From: Bacteroidales bacterium M8
GTDB lineage: Bacteria > Bacteroidota > Bacteroidia > Bacteroidales > Muribaculaceae
Direction: 5' to 3'
Assembly: GCA_001689495.1 (NCBI GenBank)
Contig: LUJS01000024.1
Coordinates: forward strand, 15,966 to 79,965
DNA: 64,000 bases
Numbering within the stretch: position 1 is the stretch's first letter; every line of letters begins with the position of its first letter. Position numbers and translations under genes: made by a program. This document shows, piece by piece, positions 55,613 to 63,683 of the stretch. Below the pieces are notes generated by a model. That model worked only from the letters and a program-made list of their open reading frames with translations, did not search any database and had not been told where the DNA came from.

Positions 55613-56470
55613 ATGGCTCGGAAGAAACGTAAGAAGAACGGGGCATTTTCGCCCCGAAAAGCGATTTTTCTGATAATACTCGTAGCCGGATGCCTCATCA
55701 TGGCTCGCGGCCTCGAGTGGGACTATACTCAAAAACCTGAACCTGAGGAGTGCCAAGACCTGACCGAGGGCAATCTGCTGGACGTGAGGACTGCCCCGGG
55801 AGCACCCGAGGTGAGGAAACAATATCTGGGCATGGACATATCGTTCAACCCAAAGGCTCACATACCCAACTGGGTGTCGTGGGAGCTGACAGACGAGGAG
55901 ACTCAGGGCAAAACGCCGAGATCGAACAAGTTTGCCAACGACCCGACAGTCGATGGTTGTCCCGATACGTGGGATTACTCATACTCGGGCTATGACCGTG
56001 GCCACATGGCCCCGGCCGGCGACATGAAGTGGGATCCGCAGGCAATGCAGGAGACATTCTACCTGACCAACATATGCCCTCAGGCCAAAGCCCTGAACAC
56101 AGGGTCGTGGAGAACGCTCGAAGAAAAATGCCGCGTGTGGGCACGTGCGCTCGGACACATATACATCGTTTGCGGCCCGGTGATTGACGGCAAGCCGATG
56201 GAATATATCGGCGATTCGAGGATATATGTGCCCGGCAGATTCTTCAAGGCAATCATCGCCCCCGACGCCAATCCGGCAATGGGCATCGGCTTCATCATGC
56301 CCAACGGCAAGGTGCCCGGCGGCATGCAGCCTCACGCCGTCACCATCGACTCGATAGAGGCCCTGACAGGCCACGACCTCTTCCCCGCCCTGCCCGACGA
56401 GCTCGAAAGGGAGCTCGAGAGCCAATGCAACTTCAACCGCTGGTCGACAATACGCAACAAAAAGAAATGA
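55613..56470 (+). CDS. DNA/RNA non-specific endonuclease (EndoG/NucA type)
   Basis: 285 residues. A basic start (ARKKRKKNG) and a signal anchor at about 18-40 suggest secretion or membrane attachment with a periplasmic nuclease. The beta-beta-alpha-metal motif DRGHMAPAGDM (about residues 124-134) carries the catalytic His, and TNICPQ the Mg2+-binding Asn. It degrades DNA and RNA without sequence specificity; nutrient scavenging or defence are possible. 7 nt after the aminotransferase and overlapping mnmE by 4 nt. Confidence 0.9.
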   Translation: MARKKRKKNGAFSPRKAIFLIILVAGCLIMARGLEWDYTQKPEPEECQDLTEGNLLDVRTAPGAPEVRKQYLGMDISFNPKAHIPNWVSWELTDEETQGKTPRSNKFANDPTVDGCPDTWDYSYSGYDRGHMAPAGDMKWDPQAMQETFYLTNICPQAKALNTGSWRTLEEKCRVWARALGHIYIVCGPVIDGKPMEYIGDSRIYVPGRFFKAIIAPDANPAMGIGFIMPNGKVPGGMQPHAVTIDSIEALTGHDLFPALPDELERELESQCNFNRWSTIRNKKK

Positions 56471-57855
56471 TCTCTGAAGAAATATTCGACAACAATTCGA
56501 CCATCTGCGCCGTGTCGACTCCGCGAGGCTCGGGCGGCATCGCCGTCATCCGAGTCAGCGGCCCGAGAGCCATCGAGATAACGGATGCGATATGGAAAGG
56601 AGCGTCGCTGGGAAACGCAGCCTCGCACACCGCCCATTTCGGAGAAATCGTTGACCCTCAGAGACCCGCGGAGAGTGTTGACGAGTGTGTCGCCACACTG
56701 TTCCGCGGCCCACGCTCATTCACAGGCGAGGACACGGTCGAGTTGTCAGTGCACGGCTCAAGATGGATACAGCGCGAGGTCATAAACCTCCTTATCCGTC
56801 AGGGATGCCGACAGGCACTGGCGGGCGAATTCACACGCCGGGCATTGCTCAACGGTCGCCTCGACCTCGCGCAGGCCGAAGCCGTGGCCGACGTCATAGC
56901 CTCATCATCGAGAGCGGCACACAGGCTGGCGGCATCACAGCTCAAGGGCACATTCTCTCGCAGGCTCGCGGAGCTGAGAGACAACCTGCTCACACTCTCG
57001 TCGCTGCTCGAACTCGAGCTCGACTTCTCGGAAGAAGATGTCGAATTCGCCGACCGCACCCGCCTCAGGACACTGGCAGCCGACATCGCCGCCGAACTCG
57101 ACAGACTGCACGGCTCATACGCCGCAGGCGCAGCCATTAAGGATGGTATCCCCGTGGCAATAGCCGGAGCCACCAACGCCGGAAAATCATCGTTGCTTAA
57201 CAGACTCCTGTCCGACGACCGCGCCATAGTCAGCGACATACACGGCACCACGCGCGACACAATCGAAGAGACACTCGAGGTCGGAGACTATCTCTACCGA
57301 TTCATCGACACCGCCGGCCTGCGACAGACCGACGACCCCATAGAGCGCATGGGCATAGACCGATCAATTTCGGCCATAGACAACGCCCGCATCGTCATAA
57401 TGGTGATCGATCCCGACAAACCGGTGTCCAAGGAACTCATAACGAAGATTGAGAGTCTGGAGGAATCGACCTGCATATACTTCGTAAACAAATCGGACAT
57501 CACGTCAAGAGACATAACCGCAGAACTGCCTGACGGAGCGATGACGGTACACGGATCGGCCAAGACCGGCGAGGGCATTGACAGACTCCTCTCAGCCCTC
57601 GAGACAATCACCCACGCCGACTGTCCCGAAGACGGCGACACCGTCATGGTCACCAACGCACGCCACGCCGCCGCCCTTGCCGCCGCCCGCGACGAAGCCC
57701 TCAGCCTCATCGACACCCTCGACCGCAACCTCCCGCCCGAACTCACCGCCGAACACCTCCGCCAGACCATCTCCCACCTCTCCGCCATCACCGGCGACAT
57801 CCCCACCCCCGAAATCCTCCAAAACATCTTCAAAAACTTCTGCATCGGCAAATGA
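56467..57855 (+). CDS. mnmE: tRNA uridine-5-carboxymethylaminomethyl modification GTPase
   Basis: 462 residues from ATG 56467, which overlaps the nuclease stop; 14 upstream codons are only a frame extension. Domains: N-terminal tetrahydrofolate-binding (DTICAVST-like; here NSTICAVSTPRGSGGIAVIR), helical domain, inserted G domain (G1 GATNAGKSSL, G3 DTAG, G4 NKSD), and the C-terminal CIGK with the active Cys. With MnmG it makes cmnm5U34. Its last 18 bp form the apparent attachment site of the mobile element that follows. Confidence 0.96.
   Translation: MISEEIFDNNSTICAVSTPRGSGGIAVIRVSGPRAIEITDAIWKGASLGNAASHTAHFGEIVDPQRPAESVDECVATLFRGPRSFTGEDTVELSVHGSRWIQREVINLLIRQGCRQALAGEFTRRALLNGRLDLAQAEAVADVIASSSRAAHRLAASQLKGTFSRRLAELRDNLLTLSSLLELELDFSEEDVEFADRTRLRTLAADIAAELDRLHGSYAAGAAIKDGIPVAIAGATNAGKSSLLNRLLSDDRAIVSDIHGTTRDTIEETLEVGDYLYRFIDTAGLRQTDDPIERMGIDRSISAIDNARIVIMVIDPDKPVSKELITKIESLEESTCIYFVNKSDITSRDITAELPDGAMTVHGSAKTGEGIDRLLSALETITHADCPEDGDTVMVTNARHAAALAAARDEALSLIDTLDRNLPPELTAEHLRQTISHLSAITGDIPTPEILQNIFKNFCIGK
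57838..57855 (+). other. Probable attachment site (attL) at mnmE 3' end
   Basis: TTCTGCATCGGCAAATGA, encoding Phe-Cys-Ile-Gly-Lys-stop. Base composition and gene content change directly after it, and a tyrosine recombinase lies 1.3 kb downstream. SGI1-type islands use the same 3' end of mnmE (trmE) as attB. The matching right end is outside the window. Confidence 0.55.
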
Positions 57856-57898
57856 CTATATAGTTAGAAACGATTACAAAATAGCATAATCTGTTAGT

Positions 57899-57927
57899 AT
57901 GGCACTCTTTACGGGGTGCCATTTTTG
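57899..57927 (+). terminator. Terminator after mnmE
   Basis: TGGCAC...GTGCCA stem (57900-57905 with 57916-57921) followed by TTTTTG. It lies beyond the mnmE stop and hence inside the element, supplying mnmE with a new 3' end. Confidence 0.7.
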
Positions 57928-58040
57928 TTGTCGCATTACTCGGTTTTAACCGTTTCTGCTCGATTTTACGCCCATTTTTGTATCCCGATTGTATCTCGTC
58001 ACTCAATCGGGGCTAACCTGTCAGAGAGGTTGTAGAGGAT

Positions 58041-58080
58041 TTAGACATCCTTAGACACCAATAGACGCGGTTAGACACTT
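58041..58080 (+). repeat. Four 10-bp direct repeats (TTAGACA-type)
   Basis: Four contiguous 10-bp units: TTAGACATCC, TTAGACACCA, ATAGACGCGG, TTAGACACTT. They lie between the attachment site and the first element gene. The 10-bp period puts the units on one face of the helix, fitting arm-type integrase sites or binding of the HTH protein. Confidence 0.75.
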
Positions 58081-58113
58081 TTAACAGAATATTAACAGAA
58101 ATAACAGCGTAAA

Positions 58114-59001
58114 ATGAGCAGCACAATCGAAATCATCAAGACCTGTGAATGGTGTGGCAACACGTTCACAGCGAGAAAATGTACGACCCGCTATTGCTGT
58201 AAAAGATGCGCCGAACACGCTTATAAAGACGCGAAGCGCAAAGAGCATGTCGAGCGGGAACAAGCCAAGGCATCATCACCACAAATGAGCGATGACAAAC
58301 GCCTGTTCATAACCCCAGCCCAATGCGCCAGACTCCTCGGAGTGTGTCGTGCTTCAATCTACAATTATCTCGCCGCAAACTCTATCCCCTGTTTCCAGTT
58401 CAGGGGTAAAACCCTTATCAGCAGGGAGAGCCTTAATGCCCTCTTTGACGGCTCTCATCTCTATCAGCTGAGACCGACAAAAGAGAAACAGCCGATAACG
58501 GTGTTCTATACCACAAAAGAAGTGCTGGAGAAATTCGGTATCAGCAATTCATGGCTGTTCAAGGCAGCGAAAGAAAACAACTTTCCGAAAATGACCCAGC
58601 GAGGCAAGACACTCTGGAGCAAACCACACATCGACCGATTCTTTGCTAAGTCAGCCCCGAAAGAAGACATTACCGAATGGTACACGACAGCAGAGATACA
58701 GGAGCGTTACGGCATGACTCTATCGGCAATCTATAATCTCGTGTCGAAAGAGAATATCCCGAAGAAGAAAGTTGGCTGCGAGGCCCGGTATTCAAAATGG
58801 CATTTTGATAAAGCCAAAGGAGTTGCTGTCGATGAGCCGGACACCTACACCATGCAGGAGGCAATGGCAAAATACAGCATGACGCGCGACCAACTTTACC
58901 ATTATATCAAGACCTATGGCATAAGCAAGGTTAAGGTTGGCAGAATTATCAAAATATCCAAGCAAGAGCTTGATAATCTGTTTGCTCCACCCAAGATATG
59001 A
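58114..59001 (+). CDS. Zinc-finger plus multiple excisionase-like HTH protein
   Basis: 295 residues. Starts with a small Cys cluster (C11, C14 in CEWCGN, then Cys around 28-32 in YCCKRC), a zinc-ribbon-like fold. Four winged HTH_17/MerR-like modules follow at about 62-115, 127-175, 185-235 and 243-293, each with the pattern (aromatic)-T-hydrophobic-x-E and a later RxxxI-like element. Such proteins precede integrases in Bacteroidota elements and are thought to act as excision or directionality factors. The repeated modules suit binding to several phased sites, as seen at 58041, 59004 and 61664. Confidence 0.8.
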   Translation: MSSTIEIIKTCEWCGNTFTARKCTTRYCCKRCAEHAYKDAKRKEHVEREQAKASSPQMSDDKRLFITPAQCARLLGVCRASIYNYLAANSIPCFQFRGKTLISRESLNALFDGSHLYQLRPTKEKQPITVFYTTKEVLEKFGISNSWLFKAAKENNFPKMTQRGKTLWSKPHIDRFFAKSAPKEDITEWYTTAEIQERYGMTLSAIYNLVSKENIPKKKVGCEARYSKWHFDKAKGVAVDEPDTYTMQEAMAKYSMTRDQLYHYIKTYGISKVKVGRIIKISKQELDNLFAPPKI

Positions 59002-59003
59002 TG

Positions 59004-59063
59004 CGGTGGAAGAACGGTGGACTATCGGTGGAAAACGCCCTGAACCGGGTGCCCGAGTCCACC
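59004..59063 (+). repeat. Iteron module 1: three CGGTGG at 11-bp steps plus inverted site
   Basis: CGGTGG at 59004, 59015 and 59026 (11 bp apart), and the inverted CCACC at 59059-59063, 33 bp after the third. The same arrangement with the same spacings occurs at 61664-61723. It lies upstream of the integrase, next to the end of the HTH gene. Confidence 0.8.
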
Positions 59064-59112
59064 ATTTGAACACTTCATACCTTCGCATCAAATCTTTTAA
59101 TTCACAACGCAC

Positions 59113-60219
59113 ATGAATACATGCACCAAAGTTTTCCTTCGCAAGAAGGCTATCTCGGGTGGACGCATCTCGCTCTACCTTGATTTCTATCCTGCCATCC
59201 GTAATCCCCACACCAATCGGATGAGCCGCCGTGAAACCCTCGGCATCTATATCTATGCCTCGCCCAAAAACGAGCGCGAAAAACAGTTCAACGCATCTAT
59301 GGAGGAAAAGGCGGAGGCTATCCGTTGCCGTCGCTTCGAGCAACTTCTCAACGAGCAATTCGATTTTCTCGATAAAGAGAAGCTGCGCATGGACTTCCAT
59401 GACTATTTCAAACAGAAGTGCCGTCAGAAATACCAGAAATGGGATTGCGTTCTGCGCCACTTCACTATCTATTGTAAGGGTAAATGCACTTTCGGCGACC
59501 TGACGGTGGATTTCTGCAAGGACTTCCGCAATTATCTTCTCACTGCCCAGCGTCAGCGCAACAATGGCAAAGGCCCTATATCCCATAATTCGGCAGCGGG
59601 ATACTGGTCAACATTCCGTGCTCTGCTGAAAATCGCCTATCAAGAGAAATATCTCCGCGAGAATATCAATGACTTCCTTGAAAAAATCGAATGGAAGGAA
59701 GTCAAGAAAGAATTTCTTACCCTTGCCGAAGTCAAGAAACTCGTTGACACGCCATGCAAGATTTCTGTACTCAAACAGGCAGTGTTGTTCAGTTGTATGA
59801 CCGGACTCCGCATAAGCGACATTCTGCAACTCTCATGGGAGCATATTCAGATGGGTCAGGACGGAGGCTATCTTATCCTTTTGTGCACTGAGAAAACGGA
59901 AGCAGAAACAAATCTCCCTATTAGTGATGAAACGCTGGCTTTGTGCGGTGAACGGACAGAGGGTATTGTTTTCAAAGGTCTGAAACGCCATATGGTCAAC
60001 CATCCTCTGAAAGAGTGGATAAAGTCTGCCGGAATAACCCGACGCATCACATTCCACACGATGCGCCACAGCTTCGCCACACTGCTCGCCACTAATGGCG
60101 TTGACATTCTGACTATCAGCCGAATGTTGACCCATAAGAGCGTCATAAATACTCAAATCTACGCAAAAGTGGTAGATGAACGGGCACGCGAAGCCTCCGA
60201 GGTAATTTCGCTGAAATAG
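59113..60219 (+). CDS. Tyrosine recombinase / site-specific integrase
   Basis: 368 residues. N-terminal arm-binding region, a SAM-like core-binding domain (about 115-205) and a catalytic domain (about 215-365). Catalytic residues visible: Arg in GLRISDIL, Lys in the beta hairpin (TEKTEAE), HTMRHSFATLL (His-x-x-Arg), LTHKSVINTQIYAK with the final His/Lys and nucleophilic Tyr. It belongs to the Bacteroidota integrase branch. It should integrate the element at the mnmE 3' end. Confidence 0.93.
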   Translation: MNTCTKVFLRKKAISGGRISLYLDFYPAIRNPHTNRMSRRETLGIYIYASPKNEREKQFNASMEEKAEAIRCRRFEQLLNEQFDFLDKEKLRMDFHDYFKQKCRQKYQKWDCVLRHFTIYCKGKCTFGDLTVDFCKDFRNYLLTAQRQRNNGKGPISHNSAAGYWSTFRALLKIAYQEKYLRENINDFLEKIEWKEVKKEFLTLAEVKKLVDTPCKISVLKQAVLFSCMTGLRISDILQLSWEHIQMGQDGGYLILLCTEKTEAETNLPISDETLALCGERTEGIVFKGLKRHMVNHPLKEWIKSAGITRRITFHTMRHSFATLLATNGVDILTISRMLTHKSVINTQIYAKVVDERAREASEVISLK

Positions 60220-60252
60220 GATTAAAATGACTGTTATTTCCAAAATTAGGCT

Positions 60253-60260
60253 TAACTTTG
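60253..60260 (+). promoter_or_regulatory. -7 element upstream of broken small gene
   Basis: TAACTTTG, 19 nt before the ATG at 60280. No TTTG at the correct -33 spacing. Confidence 0.4.
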
Positions 60261-60279
60261 TACCGTAAAACATAGAATA

Positions 60280-60458
60280 ATGGAAATCAGCCAACAGCAA
60301 TATGAATCGGCTCTTGCTCGTATTGAGGAATTGCTACCTCTTGTGTCTGATGATACTCCGTCAGACAACCCAGATGCCGTTGAACTAATAAAGTTTCCGA
60401 GATTGTGAGAGAATATGAGCTAAAACATTATCCCATCGGAGAATCCGAGCAATCATAA
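60280..60458 (+). pseudogene. Frameshifted small HigA-like / antitoxin-type protein
   Basis: Frame one gives 42 residues (ARIEELLPLVSDDTPSDNPD then a wrong end). Using the -1 frame from about 60390 restores VSEIVREYELKHYPIGESEQ and a stop at 60456-60458, for a 59-residue protein. The joined sequence resembles the N-terminal part of HigA-type antitoxins (EYE..HYPI). The change is explained by loss of one A in an A run. The usual HTH C-terminus is missing as well. Confidence 0.5.
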
Positions 60459-60477
60459 TCTCCACGAATTTATTTTG

Positions 60478-60510
60478 AGTGCCATTCCATTGATTTGGAG
60501 TGGCACTTTT
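60478..60510 (+). terminator. Terminator inside the element
   Basis: 11-bp stem with one G-T pair (60478-60488 with 60497-60507), 8-nt loop, followed by TTTTC-like run. It closes the integrase/antitoxin-like transcript. Confidence 0.7.
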
Positions 60511-60581
60511 CATTCTGTATGAACATCATCGGGGTTGTGTTCGTTATAAAAAATGATGAAATTTTTACAATAATTAAAAGA

Positions 60582-61672
60582 ATGAAGAACGGACACATCC
60601 CCGAACACTGGCAGCTAAAGTTATGGATTGGCTTGGCTGCTTTGGCGCTCGCCGCAGTTGCCCGACAATCCGCAATAGACACCTCTGGCATGAGCAGTTT
60701 CAATGCCAACCTTATTTTCATCGGTATCATTGTTGCTTTTGTATTGCTTTACTTAGGTTTTAGCGACTTCTTTATAAAAACATTTGAGTCCGGATTTGAT
60801 TCCTTGTTTCAATGGTTCGGTTTCAAGGTTCGGCAACCCGTTAAAGAAAGACCGCCTGAGCCAGTGCAGGAGCTACCGCCCGTTCAGCCTCAAATTGAGC
60901 AGGAACATGTTGATAATATCCAGCAACCTCTACCCGAACAATCGATTTCGGAGCAGTCGGCTATAATTCCACAGCCCGGTATTGTCAAGATTGAGACACC
61001 TACACCGAAGAAAATCGTAATCGACTACGAGGGTCCAGAGAACAAGCTAAGAAACGTCAGGAAGATAGAGCGTTTGAAAAGGAAGCCAATGTCATTCTCT
61101 ATGTCGGCTATACCATGTCGCCATTCGTTGACAAAGAGGTGGTCGAAAAGATCATTGATGCTGTGACTGAATTTATCCATACCTCCGGCGTACCGGAATT
61201 TCCAGAGGAATCAGCAATCAGACTGCCCGATGAGCTCACCACTACCGACATGATGCACTTCGGTTGGAACATCGCCAAGCCGTTCAAAAAATACAATCTC
61301 CACACAGCACATTTTCTCAAGCAGATATTTGCCCATACATTTAGAGAGGTCGAGGTTTGCACCATTGAAAGAAAGTTGAAATACAACGGCACTCAGGGTA
61401 AAATAAAAATCAATGAGAATGTTGACCGCTTTGAAATCCCTGATGAAAACAGCGTGGTGGAAACGACCACCGAGGCTGCAACCAATAAATCAGCAAGGGT
61501 AAAAGAACAACCGAAGTCTAAAAAGTCAACCAAACCAGCTAAAAGACCAAAACGCTCCATGAGCGCGATGGAATTGGCAATGGCTGATATGGCAGACGAG
61601 TTAACTCCTTATAATCCCAGGGATTCCATTTTAGAGGACGCTGATGAATTTGATTATGATACACGGTGGTAA
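60582..61672 (+). pseudogene. Frameshifted two-helix membrane protein of unknown function
   Basis: Two overlapping frames give one protein if a single base is restored near 61040. First part (from ATG 60582): two membrane helices (about 10-26 and 41-62) then a Pro/Glu/Gln-rich linker. Second part (frame -1): EQAKKRQEDRAFEKEANVIL, then MSPFVDKEVVEKIIDA and a Lys-rich tail ending DEFDYDTRW. Joined length is about 363 residues. No family recognised. It may be a decayed gene or a sequence error (lost G). ATG-initiated second part could still be made as a 185-residue protein from 61115. Confidence 0.55.
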
Positions 61673-61723
61673 TATGGTGGACTGACGGTGGGAATAGCCC
61701 CGAAACCGGTTCTCAATTCCACC
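61664..61723 (+). repeat. Iteron module 2: three [C/T]GGTGG at 11-bp steps plus inverted site
   Basis: GGTGG-containing units at 61664, 61675 and 61686 and inverted CCACC at 61719-61723; spacings 11, 11 and 33 bp as in module 1. The following CCACCATTTGAACACTTC is also shared with module 1. It lies upstream of the second HTH gene and overlaps the previous stop. Confidence 0.8.
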
Positions 61724-61781
61724 ATTTGAACACTTCCGTACTTTGCTGGCGAATTCACATAAACGTGGGTTCGTCAGTTTT

Positions 61782-62168
61782 ATGTATCAAAACACAATCA
61801 CATTCGATGAGCTGCCGGGTGCAGTGTCATCGCTGGTCAATCTCGTAAGGGAATTGGCCAATGAGGTGAGGGAGCTTCGCGCACAACTCGCCTCCGAGAG
61901 AAACAGCGCGAAATCGAACACCAAATTCATCGGCATCACAGAAGCCTGTGAAATTCTTGGCAAGGCAAAATCCACTGTCTATCGTCTTGCAAAGGAGGGT
62001 CTGGTGCCGGCATACAAGGTGCCGGGAGAAAAAGAGTGGCGTTTCATCGAGAGAGAACTCGTTGAACATGTGAAAGATAACAAACGCCAGTCGTCAGTCC
62101 TATCTTTCGCGGATATGGAAGAGGAACTCAGTCGTGGAACACGCGCCAAATCATCTTACCGCCGATAG
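61782..62168 (+). CDS. Excisionase-family helix-turn-helix protein
   Basis: 128 residues from ATG 61782 (13 upstream codons fall in the iteron leader). A coiled-coil segment at about 12-40 (VNLVRELANEVRELRAQLAS) is followed by an HTH_17 domain at about 50-100 (ITEACEILGKAKSTVYRLAK). Similar proteins regulate excision or replication in Bacteroidota mobilizable elements. Followed 3 nt later by the DUF3987 gene, so co-translated. Confidence 0.85.
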   Translation: MYQNTITFDELPGAVSSLVNLVRELANEVRELRAQLASERNSAKSNTKFIGITEACEILGKAKSTVYRLAKEGLVPAYKVPGEKEWRFIERELVEHVKDNKRQSSVLSFADMEEELSRGTRAKSSYRR

Positions 62169-62171
62169 CCT

Positions 62172-63533
62172 ATGGAAAAGTCTGTTGACCCGATACTCGT
62201 GCTCGGCAAAGCCGTTGACATGAGCGTGAAGATGAAAGGCGGAGAGTTTCCATTGGGAGCGATGCCGCTAAAAATTCAGCGTATCATCCGAGAGGCGAAT
62301 GAGTGTTACGGTTTCCCGATTGACTACCTTGCCGGAGCCATGCTTGTGGTTCTTGGTCTGGGTATCGGCAACACCCATTTTGTCCGACTCAAAGGTAAAT
62401 GGGATGAGAGTGCCATTCTGTTTATGGCTCTTGTCGGTTGCCCCGGTGCCTGCAAGTCGCATCCGCTGAATTTCGCTATCCGTCCATTCTCTGACCTCGA
62501 CTGCAAGGCTACTCAGGAATACACCAAAGCGTATGCCGAGTATGAGCGACAGAAGGAATTGCCGATGAAGGAGCGTACCGAGGCGCGCCCGGTACCGCCC
62601 GTCAACAAACGGTATCTGATTTCCGATGCTACTCCGGAGGCCATGTTGCAGATTCACTCTGAAAATCTCCGGGGCATTACGATGTGGAACGATGAGCTTG
62701 CCGGATGGTTCAAGAATTTCAGTCGCTACAATAAAGGCTCAGACGAGGAATATTGGCTGAAGCTCTTTAATGCCAATCCTACGTTCTCCGACCGTAAGGG
62801 TGTGAAGAACTCGGTCTATATCAGCCGCCCGTTTGTGTCGGTAGTCGGCACGATCCAGAACGGCATCCTGAATGAACTCGCTCAAGGCAGTCGCTCTGCA
62901 AACGGGTTCATCGACTGTCTGCTGTTTGTGATTGCCAACAATCAGGACAAACAGCCGTGGCGCGATACAGAGCCGACTTTCGACATTGAGAAATCATGGT
63001 CTGATATAATCAGCCGACTTGTGTCAATGCCATACGCCACTGATGAAAACAGATGTGTCGTTGCTACTATCCTCCCTTTCGCCTCAGACGCCAAAGCACG
63101 ACTATACGAATGGCAACGGGAGAATACCGATGATTGCAACCGAGCCGAAAGTGACGCTCTCAAAGGAATCTATAACAAGTTCGATTTCCACGCTATCCGG
63201 TTTTGCCTGATACTCCAGATGGCTCGTTGGGCCTGTGGGGAGGCAGACAAGACAGAGATTGACCTTGTTTCGGTGGAAAATGCCGTGTCGCTTGTCAACT
63301 ACTTCAAGGCTACCGCCAGACGGGTACAAGGCATCATCAGCGAAATGTCACTGACGGAACAGCAGAGAGCCGTAATAGCGGCTCTTCCCGATGATTTCAC
63401 TACCGAGGAAGGTATCCGCATTGCCATCGAGAACGGTATGCCGGGGCGCACGTTTCAGGATTTTCTCAAACGCTCGGTATCTCTGGGCTCCTGTTTTCAA
63501 CGAGAAAAGCATGGCCATTATTCCAAACTCTAA
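62172..63533 (+). CDS. DUF3987 domain protein (helicase/primase-like)
   Basis: 453 residues. The DUF3987 core has a P-loop-like VGCPGACKSHP (about 91-101) in place of the usual GxxGxGKS, then a second block with WNDELAGWFKNF (about 170). These proteins are common in Bacteroidota integrative elements and are thought to act in element replication, like RepA/DnaB-type helicases. The Cys before Lys in the Walker A motif (ACKS) is unusual. A large nested palindrome follows the stop. Confidence 0.88.
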   Translation: MEKSVDPILVLGKAVDMSVKMKGGEFPLGAMPLKIQRIIREANECYGFPIDYLAGAMLVVLGLGIGNTHFVRLKGKWDESAILFMALVGCPGACKSHPLNFAIRPFSDLDCKATQEYTKAYAEYERQKELPMKERTEARPVPPVNKRYLISDATPEAMLQIHSENLRGITMWNDELAGWFKNFSRYNKGSDEEYWLKLFNANPTFSDRKGVKNSVYISRPFVSVVGTIQNGILNELAQGSRSANGFIDCLLFVIANNQDKQPWRDTEPTFDIEKSWSDIISRLVSMPYATDENRCVVATILPFASDAKARLYEWQRENTDDCNRAESDALKGIYNKFDFHAIRFCLILQMARWACGEADKTEIDLVSVENAVSLVNYFKATARRVQGIISEMSLTEQQRAVIAALPDDFTTEEGIRIAIENGMPGRTFQDFLKRSVSLGSCFQREKHGHYSKL

Positions 63534-63548
63534 CCGTTGCGTTTTCTG

Positions 63549-63653
63549 CATTTTCCGCATTTTCGACTTTCAAAAATGCGGATTACGCGGAAAATGTCGG
63601 CTACACTCGGCAGAGCTGGAGCAAGCTCCGCTCTGCCGAGTGTAGCCGACATT
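63549..63653. repeat. Nested palindromes between DUF3987 and DUF6371 genes
   Basis: 24-bp perfect inverted repeat 63593-63616 with 63630-63653; with the inner GGAGC/GCTCC it makes an almost unbroken hairpin of about 29 bp. To its left are two smaller inverted repeats that share bases: CATTTTCCGC/GCGGAAAATG (63549-63558, 63587-63596) and TCCGCATTTT/AAAATGCGGA (63554-63563, 63573-63582). Could be a replication or transfer origin or a terminator; no T-tract follows on the plus strand. Confidence 0.85.
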
Positions 63654-63683
63654 ATGCAAATGCAAACAAAATCCGCATGAATT

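Noticed and set aside
57856..58113. tRNA gene as integration target
   Set aside because: No cloverleaf or T-loop sequence was found near the integrase; the mnmE 3' end is the better target.
61030..61050. Programmed -1 ribosomal frameshift
   Set aside because: No slippery heptamer of the X XXY YYZ type at the junction, and a second unrelated -1 shift nearby suggests mutation or sequence error.
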